Assembly (NCBI GenBank): GCA_003255065.1
Contig: QAOA01008053.1
Location: 125,974 to 189,973 of the forward strand
Source: Cercis canadensis
Lineage: Eukaryota > Streptophyta > Magnoliopsida > Fabales > Fabaceae
DNA length: 64,000 bases
Direction: 5' to 3'
Shown piece after piece: positions 34,581-46,116 of the stretch; within the stretch, counting starts at the first letter, position 1; every line of letters begins with the position of its first letter. A program made the position numbers and the translations under genes. The notes below the pieces were generated by a model, which was not told where the DNA came from, ran no database searches, and worked only from the letters and a program-made list of their open reading frames with translations.

Positions 34581-35876
34581 TTAATTGTAAATTTAGATCG
34601 ATAGATTTATTTTCAAAAAATAATAATTAAGTTTTGTTTTTTCTTATCCCCATGCATCTTACGGGTGAAAAACACTAGTATTTATTGTTTGATTATTTTA
34701 CTTTACCTCTTTCTAGTAAAGTACCTTCTCTTCATATGGAGCAAGACTTACTAAATCTAGCTTTTATTGTTTGATTATTATACAAAAGTTATTGCTATTT
34801 TATATTATACTCTGGACATATAAATAGTATCTAAATTTTTATTTGACTCACTTAACCCTTTTTTTGGGTTACATGACGACATAAAAGTTTGATCTTTTGA
34901 TCAACTACAAACTACCTAAATCTCTTACTACTAGACCACACCTAATAGCTTGACTCACTTAAACTTCAAGTGCACCTATTTAAAGTTTTCCTATATGATT
35001 TCAATTTTAGGCACTATCTTACAAAATGTGGTTAGGCTTTCTTTTATTTGGATTATGTCATAACTTTGAGTCATTTAATACTTACCACACCATCTGACAT
35101 TTCATTTATTTATTTTTTAGTACTTTAGTTATAAGTTATAACTCCGGGTTCAGATATGGAGTCTAAAAGTTCTAATTATAACCAATATCACTGAACCACA
35201 AATTCTTTGTTTTCAATTAGTGAATATATTATTCATTTTCTCATATTCTCGCATCATTATAAGTTTGAATCAAATGTGTATCTTAAAATTTTGATGAGAT
35301 CCACTAAATTATTTTAAAAATACCCATATTCAAAGGTCAATGAAACAATGTCATTAATCTACAATCACTCCTTTCTAACGGAAGCATGATGTGAAATTTC
35401 TTACGGGAAGTCTGGCCCCTTCGTATAGAATAAAATATCATGAGACTTGCATGGTTACTTCTCGATGTGAAATTAAATGAACTTAATTAGTTAATCTCAC
35501 TCAAAATTAATTTCTTTCGGTCACAGTAACATTCTATCACAGCAATTTCTGTGTAAATTTTGTATAACACGTTTGTGTTATTTATCATTTTCCATTCATT
35601 ATTTCTAATAGCTTGCCGTGTCTTCTTCACTTAGCTACCAAAAATGTTTAACCTAGGTCCTAGATTCAATTTTTCTAGCATAATTACCCTTATCAGATGC
35701 ATTGCGTACCATGACCGTTTTCAGTATAATAATCATTCATGATATATAGCCATCCGCTAATGGGTATGTTCAGTTTGATCATCTCTCATGACTCTGACCA
35801 GGTCATAGTACAATACCATATTTAAGAAGAATAAAACCTCAATCCACTCTATTTTCTTAAAGGCAAAGAATAAAAA
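34581..35876 (+). repeat. P450 upstream region, unit B
   Basis: It is collinear with 9690-10737, 51020-52188 and parts of 56250-58070. No genes. Its last 100 bp is the P450 promoter. Confidence 0.7.
35795..35826 (+). promoter_or_regulatory. P450 promoter: palindrome plus TATA-like box
   Basis: A perfect 11-bp palindrome TGACCAGGTCA (35795-35805) is followed by CATATTTAAG (35817-35826), about 51 bp before the ATG, implying a short 5' UTR. Both elements are kept in the gene-less unit A copy (10677-10708) and in unit C (52106-52138). The TGACC half-sites resemble the TGAC core of W-boxes; regulation by WRKY factors is only a guess. Confidence 0.5.
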
Positions 35877-37763
35877 ATGTTCTCTTCAGTAGTAGCCATT
35901 CCTGTCTTTCTTTTCGCCTTCATAGTTATACTATCCGCTGCCATATTGCAAGTGAAACAACACAAAGATGGTCGCAAACATCCACCAGGTCCAATGGCCT
36001 TGCCCATTATCGGAAACCTCCACATGCTGGGTACGCTTCCACACCGTACACTTCAATCTCTGGCCAAAAGATACGGTCCCATCATGTCCCTGCGACTAGG
36101 ACAGGTTCCAGCCATTGTGGTTTCCTCTGCCGCAGCTGCAGAGTTAATCCTCAAGACCTACGACTCTAATTTCGCTAGCCGTCCCAAACTTCAAGCAAGT
36201 GAGTACATTTCATATGGTTCTAAGGGCCTGGTGTTTTCTGAATACGGTGCATATTGGCGCAATATGAGGAGATTGTGTACTTTACATCTCTTTTCTACAT
36301 CTAGGGTTGAAATGTTTGCTCCTTTGAGGAGAGAGGAGCTAAGACTAACAGTTGAATCACTTGAGAAAGCTGCAGTATGGGGCGAGGTTGTGGACCTTAG
36401 CGAGATAATACGGGACCTTGCAGAGAATATAGTGTATAAAATGATATTGGGTCGCACGAAGGATGATGAATTTGATCTAAAGGGTCTTATTCAAGAGGCA
36501 TTTAGTGTTTCTGGAACCTTCAATCTAGCAGATTATGTGCCTTGGCTACGTGCATTTGATCTTCAGGTATGATCTTATACCACATTGTTTGCTTTTTGGT
36601 TATGATAATTTCATGGTTCTGACAATAGAAATCTAGGGATAATCGTTGCAGTTAAACAAAAAGGTTAGAGATAATTGAATAAAAAATTCATGAACGATGT
36701 TGTTCAACCCTATATTTTGATTTTGACAGCTTGGAAGTTTCCTTATAATTTATAATGGCACCATCTCCCCTCTCATCTCACTACCACTAGGATTGTATGT
36801 AGGACTGGGGCCATCTTGCTTCAAGTCAAGAGATGTAGAAAATCATCTTCATATCTTTTTTAATGTCATGTTCAATGAAATACTTATTCAATAAGTGATT
36901 CAACTTTTAACTGCTATTAGGGATTAACACGTCGCTTCAAGAAAATTGGTAAAGCACTTGACGAAGTGTTGGAGAAGATAATTGGGGAGCATGAGCAGGC
37001 GCCTAGTACACAAACAGGCCGGAAGGACTTCATTGACATATTCCTCTCATTCATGCACCAACCTGTTGATTCCTATGATGAAGAAAACCTTGTTCTTGAT
37101 CGAACTAACATGAAGGCTATTGTATTAGATATGATTGGTGCGGGGTTAGAAACTACAGCTGCTGCAATAGAGTGGGCTTTATCTGAACTATTAAGGGATC
37201 CGAGGGTGATGAAAAATCTTCAAGATGAACTAGAAAGCCTGGTTGGAATGGACAAAAGGGTGGAGGAGACTGATTTACAAAAGTTGAGTTACTTGGATAT
37301 GGTGGTGAAGGAGACATTAAGATTGCATCCGGTAGCACCAATAGTCCGTCGAGAGTCATCGGAAGCTGTTACAATTGATGGTTATTACATAAAGAAAAAG
37401 TCACGAGTTGTAATAAATATATGGGCACTAGGGCGAGATCCAGAGGTCTGGTCAAATAATGCTGATCTATTTTGTCCAGAGAGGTTCATCAACAACAATA
37501 TAGATCTTCGAGGCCAGGACTTCCAACTTATACCATTTGGTTCTGGTCGCAGAGGATGTCCTGGGATGCATTTGGGTCTAACAACAGTTAAACTAGTTAT
37601 AGCCCAATTAATGCATTGCTTCGACTGGGAACTTCCTCATGGTATGGCTCCTCATGACTTGGACATGAACGAAAAATTTGGTCTCTCAATTCCAAGAGTT
37701 AAGCATTTGTTGGCTGTGCCATCTCTTCGTATAATTAATCAAGGTCATAATGGATCAGATTGA
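35877..37763 (+). CDS. cytochrome P450, CYP71 clan, CYP736A-like, intact
   Basis: Two exons: 35877-36566 and 36921-37763, joined by a phase-0 intron (CAG|GTATGA donor, TATTAG acceptor), giving about 510 residues, normal for the family. An N-terminal membrane anchor (about residues 5-25) is followed by the proline-rich hinge HPPGPMALPIIGNL. Further motifs are the I-helix oxygen-binding AGLETT (about 304-309), the K-helix ETLR (361-364), PERF (416-419) and the haem loop FGSGRRGCPG (436-445) with axial Cys443. It should be an ER-anchored monooxygenase using NADPH-P450 reductase. The LPHRTLQSLAKRYGPIMSLRLG region resembles CYP736A/CYP71AU-type proteins. The substrate is unknown. It ends 343 bp before the convergent BBE-like gene. 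I see no lesions. Confidence 0.95.
36567..36920 (+). other. P450 intron, 354 bp
   Basis: GT-AG intron in the position usual for CYP71-clan genes. Its sequence recurs in the pseudogene at 58392-58600, 62101-62252 and 63672-63845, where transposons have entered it. The point GGCACCATC (36755-36763) is the empty site for solo LTR A. Confidence 0.9.
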
Positions 37764-38106
37764 AGTCATTATGAGATCAAAGGAAAATGGTGGATGTGGG
37801 ATTAACTTTTTTTTTTTNTTTTTTTTTTTTAATTTATGCAAATGGACTATTGTACTATATATTGCTGGGGGTTAATGTTTTTCATATGTCAATATTTTTT
37901 TTATGCAAATAAATCTTAACCTTTTCGAGAAAAAGCTTTGGCTTAATAACAACTATCAAAAAAATACTGTAGAGATATTCAAGGTGCTTTTCTTGTTTCA
38001 ATTATATTTATTTGATACATAATGACAGTACAGAAAATTGAAGATCTCCTTATAATATTACGTAAAGCCCTTATAATGTCGTGGCTTTTCGAGTGTTTTT
38101 CTAACT
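37764..38106. other. intergenic between convergent P450 and BBE-like genes
   Basis: The 3' regions of both genes. An N lies at 37818 in a poly-T run. An AT-rich segment (37900-38060) is conserved in unit A at 10735-10920, where it is now joined to the P450 promoter. It probably carries both poly(A) signals. Confidence 0.5.
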
Positions 38107-39771
38107 TTATAATCTTTTATGTTGAACATAGGGATTAAGGAGAGGAATACTCTGCTCATTCCTAAAGAAATTTTGTGGATCAACCTTTGTCTTGATTTGT
38201 GCCAATCTTTTGAAGTTTCCCTTAAAGTACTTCTTGCCCCAAACACTTGCTTCTAAGTAGCTTGTGTTACTTTCCTTGTTGGTACCTAAATCAAGATCCC
38301 TATAATTGATGTAGGCAGCTCTTGGAGATTTGGAAACATAAGGAGTCATGTATTTGTAAAGTTTTCTTATCCAGTGAACACACCTTTTGGATGCCACAAC
38401 ACCATTCTCTTCCCACTGCACCATGTATTGTATGTTGTATAAATTACCCTTTCTGTGAGGAAAGGCAATTTCAGTTTCTGAAATCTCAGCCATTTTACCA
38501 CCAAAGGGTTCCAATATCACAATCACTTTTGTTTCCTCTTCAAGGATCATTTTCCATACCCCTTCAAATCCAGTTTCTGGTATAGGATCCTTTACAAAAT
38601 CAGACTTTGCCTTGAAGAAGCTCTTGGCATTGACAGTTCTGTTGAGTAAGACTTCAAGAGGGTCATCTTTCTGGAAATTAGCAAAATATAAGACAGCGTG
38701 AATCCAGCTCATTTCAGTGCAGTCTTTGGTCTGCAATCCCAATTCAGGAAAGTTCTCATTCATTAATGAGATAAGCCTATTTTTTCTTCCAAGGAAGAGA
38801 GAATTGAAAGTTGCTTCAATAGTTTTGGGTTCACCACTGCTCCCTCCACCAATATGCTGAGCATAGATTCTGATGAAAAGATCTTCATGCAGCTTATGTG
38901 CTATGTGTTGCCATCTATGAATGAGTTTGGTGGCTCCCTCCTCTAGTGTTCTACGAATCGTAAACCCAGTCACAACCCTTGGAACTCGAACTAGCTTAAT
39001 CTTCCAAGCAAGAATGACTCCGAAACTTGCGCTGCCACCTCCTCTAATGGCCCAAAACAGATCCTCTCCCATTGTTTTTCTGTCAAGAACTTTCCCATTT
39101 GCATCTATCAGATAAGCATCCAAGATATTATCTGCTGCGAGCCCATACTTTCTCACCATGGTGCCAAAGCCTCCACCACTGAAGATCCCACCAACGCCGA
39201 CAGTCGGGCAGATTCCTGCGGGGAATCCATGAATTTTACTTGCCTTGGCAATTTTATAGTAAAGCTCACCTAATGTTGCCCCAGCCTGAACCCAAGCTGT
39301 TTCATCTTCAAGGTTAATCTCAATTGAACGAAGGTTGATGAGGTCAATGATGATAAATGGGGTCTCACAAAGATAAGATAGCCCTTCATAGTCATGGCCA
39401 CCACTTCTGATTCTGATCTGAAGCCCTTGTTTTCTGCTGCAAAGAATGGCTGCTTGAATTTCAGACTCGTGAAGTGGTGTTATGATGAGAAGTGGCTTAT
39501 GTAAGGAATTCAACCATCGAGGATTTTGTTGAGAGAATTCTAAGATATTTGAATAACGTGGGCTATTTGAGGTGTAGATTGTTTCCAGGAATGCAGAGTG
39601 GTTACCATCAAACTGGGTTGACATGCACTCCATGAAAGCTTCTTCTATTGGAGTAGAGGCTGCCCATGGGGATGAAAGAACCAGAATCAAAAGTAAATGA
39701 AGGGATGAAAGAACCAGAATCAAAAGTAGATGAAGATAATTCATATATCTTCTAGGAATTCTTTGTCTCAC
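38107..39771 (-). CDS. berberine-bridge-enzyme-like FAD oxidase, intact, intronless
   Basis: 554 codons from the ATG at 39771; a second in-frame ATG at 39744 starts the hydrophobic signal peptide directly and is the likelier start (545 residues). The signal peptide contains LHLLLILVLSS twice. The FAD_binding_4 domain spans roughly residues 95-235, with the His-FAD motif RSGGHDYEG (His126) and Cys-FAD motif ICPTVGVGG (Cys188), so bicovalent FAD is expected. GEDLFWAIRGGG follows. The C-terminal BBE domain contains [11 protein letters not shown] (485-495), whose Tyr is the usual active-site base, and [13 protein letters not shown] near the end. Family members oxidise alkaloids, cannabinoids, carbohydrates or monolignols in the secretory pathway or apoplast, reducing O2 to H2O2 in oxidases; the substrate here is unknown. 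No lesions are visible. Confidence 0.95.
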   Translation of the reverse strand: MRQRIPRRYMNYLHLLLILVLSSLHLLLILVLSSPWAASTPIEEAFMECMSTQFDGNHSAFLETIYTSNSPRYSNILEFSQQNPRWLNSLHKPLLIITPLHESEIQAAILCSRKQGLQIRIRSGGHDYEGLSYLCETPFIIIDLINLRSIEINLEDETAWVQAGATLGELYYKIAKASKIHGFPAGICPTVGVGGIFSGGGFGTMVRKYGLAADNILDAYLIDANGKVLDRKTMGEDLFWAIRGGGSASFGVILAWKIKLVRVPRVVTGFTIRRTLEEGATKLIHRWQHIAHKLHEDLFIRIYAQHIGGGSSGEPKTIEATFNSLFLGRKNRLISLMNENFPELGLQTKDCTEMSWIHAVLYFANFQKDDPLEVLLNRTVNAKSFFKAKSDFVKDPIPETGFEGVWKMILEEETKVIVILEPFGGKMAEISETEIAFPHRKGNLYNIQYMVQWEENGVVASKRCVHWIRKLYKYMTPYVSKSPRAAYINYRDLDLGTNKESNTSYLEASVWGKKYFKGNFKRLAQIKTKVDPQNFFRNEQSIPLLNPYVQHKRL

Positions 39772-39840
39772 TTCCCTTGAGCTAGGGAGCTTGTTGAGAC
39801 GAGAAAATGAGGATATATCTCAACGCAGTGACGACGAGTC

Positions 39841-39853
39841 TATTATATTTATG
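39841..39853 (-). promoter_or_regulatory. TATA-like box of the BBE-like gene
   Basis: The minus strand reads CATAAATATAATA, about 70 bp before the first ATG and 97 bp before the second. The same box is present upstream of the unit A copy at about 24711-24723. Confidence 0.45.
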
Positions 39854-39859
39854 CCACTT

Positions 39860-41200
39860 TGTCTTTACTCCTTACTTAGTAGCCTGGTTTTATGGCAACA
39901 CTTGTCATTGTTTTCCTAAACAATCATGGTGAACAGCTGCCAATGAGTCATTTGCTTAATTGTTTAGATACCGGTAGCTGGCAATGAGTCATTTGAGCCT
40001 AAAAGGCTCTTTTAGTTCATTGTTTTGAGTTTAGTGACTGAGCTTAAACAGCTGTTTGGTGTGAGCCAAGCTCGAGCTTAGAAATTTAGCTCACTTTGAG
40101 CTCGAACTGAGCTGTGAGCATAATAAAATATGATTGTCAGTTGAACTTTCAAGCTTTGCCCACCTCATCTTGTCATAGTTTATTTCCAATCCTAGATGCT
40201 GGTAAACCAATATATGTACCATGTGACACTAACATAGATTCTTAGTTTCTACACAAATTTTGCACCTAAAATGAAATCATTTGTTCCTATTAAAATTATA
40301 AGGGTGATGATATTTAGTTAGATAAAATTTGATAGAATTCAAATGTGATTTTTGGATAAAATAAAGTGATATGGATCGCATATTCATTTAAATATAGTTA
40401 CAAGCTCGCCTTACTTTGACAATAAATTTGTCCAAACAAAGACTGATTACTAGACATTTTTCAAATTCTAATATGAAGTTTAGAAATATGTAATAACTAG
40501 TCATTATCTATTCTTTGCTGCTTTCATCAATCCTGACTCGTGAGTATAGCTGGCTGGTCTATTTAACCATATTTTTCTTTGTTTATGTTTATGATCAATG
40601 TTTGTTTATTGTTTCCCAAGTTTCCTAGGGAGATAAAATAATGTGCCCTGTGTCAATTATTGCATTTTGTTAATTCAGCAAAACCGCAGCCCACGTGTTT
40701 TTTTAAAATAAAGTCACGAATTAATTAGTTCGCACCGTAATTCCATTGATATTTTGTACAAAAATTGTGTTTCTTTATTGAGAGATCTCTAGATCAATTG
40801 TACTATATATATTCAGACAAAGATGTGATTTTTTCATCAAAACCAAAGAAATAAGGCCTTTTCGTTGAGTTTCTGTTTTCAGTTTTATTAAAATATTAAA
40901 AAAAAAAAAAAAGTATTTTTGTAGAATAAAAGAAAGCAAAAAGTAGTTGGGCAAAATGATTTTAAAAATAGTCTCAAAAATGAAAAACAAAAATTCTGTT
41001 TGGGAGAAAAACATGTTTGGTTTCTTTCCCCTTGTGCAAGATGAACGAAATCTCTTAATCATAGTCTGAATTTTGTAATCATTTATTTTTGGATCAACAT
41101 CAAAACCATGTACTAAATACAGGAGATGAGGTATTAACCTTGAGTTCGAGACTTGGTTCATTATTTAGGTGCTCTATAGCTCCTCTTTTTTCGAGAAGCT
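39860..41200. repeat. BBE-like upstream region, unit B (duplicate of 24725-26200)
   Basis: Collinear with the unit A region, with indels. No genes. The 128-codon minus-strand frame at 40775-41161 is low-complexity (Phe/Ile-rich) and has a stop-broken counterpart in unit A, so it is not called. Confidence 0.65.
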
Positions 41201-43482
41201 CTTTTTCTAGCCAAACGAAAAAAACAAGTAAAAGAAAAGAGTTGTTCATTCATTTTCTACTTATTTGATCAGACATGAAAATTATGTTTATTATTGAGTG
41301 AATTACTATTAAGTCACTAAAAAAAAAATAAGTGACTCATAATTATTGTTAATTTGTCAAAGTTACTCTTAAGAATAACCTCTGATATACATAAAATGAC
41401 CATTGGTTAATTTGTAATTACTATTGGTCAATAAAGAGAAAATTTAGAAAGTTAATAATAGTTGTAATCCATTTTAAAAAAAAATACTTAATTAGTTGAT
41501 GTTGATATATGAGAGACGGAAATAAAATTGTTTTAGTGAAAGAGTTTCTCTTTGACAGATTGAAGAAGAAAATTAAAAATGTTATTGAATTGATAGTGAT
41601 TCTTTTAATCATTTTTCATGGTTAATTAATTAGCAAAATCACAGCAAATCTTTCGTTTACTTCTTTTGTGTTTGTTTGTAGTATTTTTTTTAATAATTAA
41701 AATTTTATTGAATTGAGTGTGATTTTTTTTATCATTTTCTCATAGTTAATTAATTAGCAAAATCATAGAAAATCTTTCCTTGACTTCTTTGGTGTTTGTT
41801 GTTTGTTTTGTAGTATTTTTTTTTTTTTAATAAATAAAGCATGGTTGCGCAAGATTTGAAAAAGACTGCACTTTTTCAGGCTTCTGCTGGGCATGAACAT
41901 GCTAGTTACTGCTCTTGACGATTGTGCCAAGCTTCTGTCCGAAGATTTGGCTGGGACTTCTTATCAAAGAATAGTGTTGTAGTGTTGCCCTTAGCCCCTT
42001 ATCGTTAAGAAAAAATAAAAAGATAAAACTACACTTTGAGAAGCAAAACTTTCGTCATTGGGAAAATTAATTTCAACTTGTACACTAGAACTGTCAATTT
42101 TCTTTTATGGGAATACTGTCAAAAAAGTTTTGGTGCAAAATTGATGGAGCACATTTATGGAGTGCAGTTGAAAATATTGCTTATACACCTTAAATCTATA
42201 TTATTTGAGATTGTGGATATCAATTTAATTTATACCTTATAGAGTTAACTAAATCTACTAAAAAAATTTGTTTTTCAATCACCTAGATTTAAATAAGGCT
42301 CACAATAGAGTTAGCAAAATGGGCTGATCTTTATATAAAAATAAACGGAGATTCTATAATATTATATGAGTATGTTATACTACACTGACGTGACAAACAT
42401 ACGTAATTTTTATATTTTATTGAATATAAATATAATTTATTTTATTTTCTCAAATAAATTTAAAAATAATTAATTTTTACACGTGTCATTCTCATATTNT
42501 AATTTCATGTAGTATGATATATTACATAAATATAAAAAGTATCTAAAAAACCTCTAAAAATAAATAAGCTGTTAAGTTTTAGAATAAATATGATGCAAAC
42601 TTACCAGGGAGGTAAAAAAAGATAGAGAATGCAAATAAGCCCCAACAAGTAAAATTAAGTCAACCCAAAATCTATTTGGCCCAAGATTCACCCATTTTGG
42701 AGAGGAAAAAAAATGAAAACGAAGAAAATAACTAAAAAAACAAAAGCTCACGCCGATGCCCTATCCCATCTTATTTCCCTTTTTTCCTTCTCGTTCTTTC
42801 CCTCATTCTTCTACACTCAAACACTCAACCGCTTCTTCTCTTCTCTCTCTGGTTTCTCATTTTTCTTCTACCCAATAGAAGCCCACAAACCCACACTTAA
42901 ACTCTTGGCTTCCACCACTCTTCCTTGCTTCTTATGAGTTCAAAGAGCCCAGTTTCCACCCACACAACACAAGTTTCTTGTAGTTCTAAGGAATCCTTTT
43001 CACATGGCTCCCTATTCTGTTTTTTTTTTTTTTCTTCTTCCTTTGAATTTTAAAACAATTGTAATAGCCACTAAGAAAATTGTTCAATTCATTGGTTTTA
43101 CCGATTTTTCCCTGGCTTGATAGGGTCTTGACCTAGCCCTTGCACTTCTGATCCAATAGTATTGACCAGACCGGTTGGGGCACCAACTCACCGGTTCAAC
43201 TGTCTGGTTCAGTCAAAGTGGTACAACTATGGTTGAAACCATTCAAAATCGTTGAATTAGGAAGTGTATGCTTCAATCATAACTTTCTTTAAAAAATTTA
43301 ATTTATGTATGATTTATGATATTTAAAACTAGATTTATTCATCTTTTCAACCAGTTATAGCACATTTTCAAATCCCAAGAGGATGAATGATATACAACTT
43401 AAAAGTGACATTTTGGGACTTGTAATTTTTGTTTTTAGCATATATATAAAATGTATTTATATTCCCTTGTGAAATGTATTGT
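41200..43482. other. intergenic DNA between unit B and CACTA 2
   Basis: It holds an approximately 125-bp imperfect direct repeat (about 41570-41690 and 41695-41825, both with GTTAATTAATTAGCAAAATCA), a MITE-like AT-rich repeat near 42350-42560 with an N near 42500, a pyrimidine-rich stretch (42750-42900), and a block with 'accggttcaac' words (43150-43210) of a type common in plant repeats. No gene is supported. Confidence 0.45.
42350..42560. repeat. AT-rich MITE-like repeat, copy 2
   Basis: Shares several blocks with 745-1075, including AAATAAATTTAAAAATAATT and GTAGTATGATATATTACATA-like text. Non-coding. The N near 42500 falls inside, as the N at 1014 does in copy 1. Confidence 0.4.
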
Positions 43483-43789
43483 CACTACAAGAAAAATATA
43501 GTTTTTCAACGGAATAAAATATTGTTAATTTTTTTTTACAATTCCAACTGTATTTTTTTACGTTGAAATTTTAATAAATTTTAACGGTAATTCTAACGAA
43601 ATTAATTATTGTTGAAATTTTTCGTCAGAATTACCATTGGAAATCTTCAAATTTTTTTTTTTTTTAAGAATTCAAACGGAATATTACCATTAGAATTGTT
43701 TTAAAAATGTTTTTTAAAATTTTTTGTTAGTTCCAACGGTATTTCCCAATTTTTTACTATTCGAATCCTATAAATATATTTCTCACTTC

Positions 43790-44085
43790 CTCTTCGCATT
43801 TCAGAAGTGTTTTTGAAATTCATCGCTGAAATCCTTAAGCTCACTTTTCCCTCTTAAATCCTCTCCTTCTTTGAGGACTACATCCTCAGAAATTTCCAGC
43901 TCAAATCCTCTCCTTCCCCTCTCTTCTCTCATTCTCTGACTTTCCTAAGCTGAAATCTGAAACTTCTATTTCTCTCCTTCTCTGACTCTCTTCCATCCTC
44001 AGACTTCAATCCATTGCCTCGTCGCCGCCGGTGCCTCTGCTTAGCCTTTATCTCTCTCGGTGTCTAGGTTGCAGGTGAGTTATGC
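43790..44085 (+). promoter_or_regulatory. probable 5' UTR exon of the CACTA 2 transposase transcript
   Basis: A pyrimidine-rich, GC-richer block ends GTTGCAG|GTGAGTTATG at about 44073, a good splice donor. It lies just inside the left subterminal repeats, where CACTA transposase transcripts start. Inferred only. Confidence 0.35.
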
Positions 44086-45240
44086 TATTTCTCTTCATTC
44101 CAACATTTATATTTAGATGCTTATTCGGTGCATTTGAGAGTCAATAAAAGCTTGTGTGTGACTCTGTGATTTTTGGGGGTGTCATAAGAAAATGCATTGA
44201 ACCAAATTGACTCTGTTGCTTTTTAGAGTTTTGGATTTTCTGTTTGGACCAAACTAAAACTTTTGTGTTTGGATTTTGGAGTTCATAACAAAGCTTCTAA
44301 TAGGGAAAGAGAGAAGGTAGATTAATTTGCATTGTTTTCTCTACTTTTTGGCTTCTATTATGTTTATTATATGTTTCTATTGTTGGGTTATTCTGATAAA
44401 CTTTAGTGCTTCTGAATTAGATTGTGGTGCCCATCTTTGCATATATCATTATAGAACAGGCCCGAGTATGAAATTTTGTTTCTTGATTGAATGGTCCAAG
44501 GATTCCCATGGCAAACCCACTCTTGTACTATAGGATAGATTTTGAGATTTTAAGAACTGGTTTAGAAGACACTAATTTTTATCAAAGGAAGACAATTTGA
44601 GTTGAGGCTCATTCTTGTATGAGGTATAAATTTAAGTTAGAATAGTGAGGAACCTCGTTAGTTGCTCAAAAACTTTGAAAACTTTTGTACCAGTAGTTGT
44701 TAGCCTTGAGTGTGAAACCAATTTTTGACCAGTATAAGACATATTTGGTAGAGATTGAAGAGGATTCTGTTATACTTCTAGATCATTGTTTGTCTTTTCT
44801 TCTTGTTGTACCGTTTTATATATATATATTTTTTCTCCTTATTTGGAGAGAAAAAGAAAGAGAGAGAGAGGAGGTAGGTTATTAATTAGTATTGAAGCTG
44901 GGAACTGCAGGTATCAGAAACTCCTTATAATGTTCTCTTTCTTGAATCTAGTCTGAGTAGAACATAGTGCATTGTATAGCATGATTTTACTTGTGTTGTC
45001 ATGCAGTGCTAATATGTTGGAACAATTTGGTTTTTTGCATAAATTATAGATACTGCTACATGATATATGATTTCTGATGGATTAGCTTATTGACATACGA
45101 AATAGTGGTGGTTTGGCTACTTTTTTTTTTTTTTCCTTTTTTCTTTTTATGCTCCTTGTTGTTCATTGTAGTCGAATATAAAGATTTGACATAGCTATAG
45201 TGAGAGATAATTGAACCAATATAGCTACAGTGGGACATTA
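44086..45240. other. CACTA 2 intron-like AT-rich region
   Basis: I looked for a TNP2/Transposase_21 domain here and did not see one. Only short frames occur, plus a small GA-rich run near 44850-44872. Confidence 0.4.
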
Positions 45241-45249
45241 GCTCGCACT

Positions 45250-45842
45250 TCCAAAACCAAAATAATAATAACAAGTATGAAAGGGGATTTTTCATTACCA
45301 AATCCTTTGCTTTATAGTAAATTGGAGAAGATATTCCCTCCTGGCTTCTTTGACGTCATGGAACACTTACCAATACACTTAGTGTATGAAGCACAAGTTG
45401 GTGGACCTGTACAATATCAATGGATGTATCAATTTGAAAAGGTATAAATCTATCCTTTGAAATTAATTACTATTCAGTGTCTCGTCATTTATATTCATTA
45501 TAATTGTGCAATATTTTGATTTTTCATAGGTTTTTACACCATCTTAAAAAAAAAAGTGAAAAATAAAGCTCATGCAGAGAGTTCTATTTGCGAAGCTTAC
45601 ATACTTGAGGTGACTTCTACATTTTGTTTTATTACTTTGAGTCTCACGTACATTCTAGAAATATAAGAGTGTCTCGAAATGATGATGGTGGAGAGTCGTC
45701 TGTGCATCCTCCACTATCTATCTTTAACTATCTTGACCTATGTGAATGGGCATGTAGAACTCGTTATTTCAATGAGAATGAAGTAGCCGCAACATCACTA
45801 TATGTTCTTTTAAATTGCCCTAGAGTTGAACCTATCCTGAAG
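45250..45842 (+). pseudogene. CACTA transposase fragment with DUF4218
   Basis: The first exon-like piece (about 45300-45440) reads IFPPGFFDVMEHLPIHLVYE then GGPVQYQWMYQFEK, the DUF4218 signature of plant CACTA transposases. It ends at a GTATAAATC donor-like site. A second piece (about 45570-45842) contains RNDDGGESSVHPPLSIF and a region resembling the DUF4218 downstream segment. The catalytic domain that should precede it is absent. Confidence 0.8.
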
Positions 45843-46116
45843 TAAGTCATACTTTTCATGTGTTAATGAAGATTTTGCAAGTTTCTATGCCTTATTGTTT
45901 AATGCATATGTCCTCAGTTGCAGCATTTTTGTTGAGTCATTGATATCAACATTCACTAATATTATCTCCATTGAAGTTGACAAATTGTGCTTTGGTTCAA
46001 AAACTATGTAAGTGTTTTCTACAACTACAACTACATGAAGTTATCATTATTATATATTATAACAGGTGTGTTGATATAACATAGTCTTCATTAATGATTA
46101 ATAGGTGCACAATCCT

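Noticed and set aside
38322..39115. Plus-strand frames antisense to the BBE-like gene (also 11130-12079).
   Set aside because: They are shadows of the real minus-strand coding sequence.
38107..39771. Identification of the intact BBE-like gene as a cannabinoid synthase (THCA/CBDA synthase).
   Set aside because: The shared motifs ([22 protein letters not shown]) are general to plant BBE-like oxidases, and the sequence between them differs substantially from what I know of those synthases. Only family-level assignment is supported.
40775..41161. 128-codon minus-strand frame upstream of the BBE-like gene.
   Set aside because: Its counterpart in unit A (25929-26174) is shorter and differs by indels that break the frame; Phe/Lys/Ile-rich and not conserved as protein.
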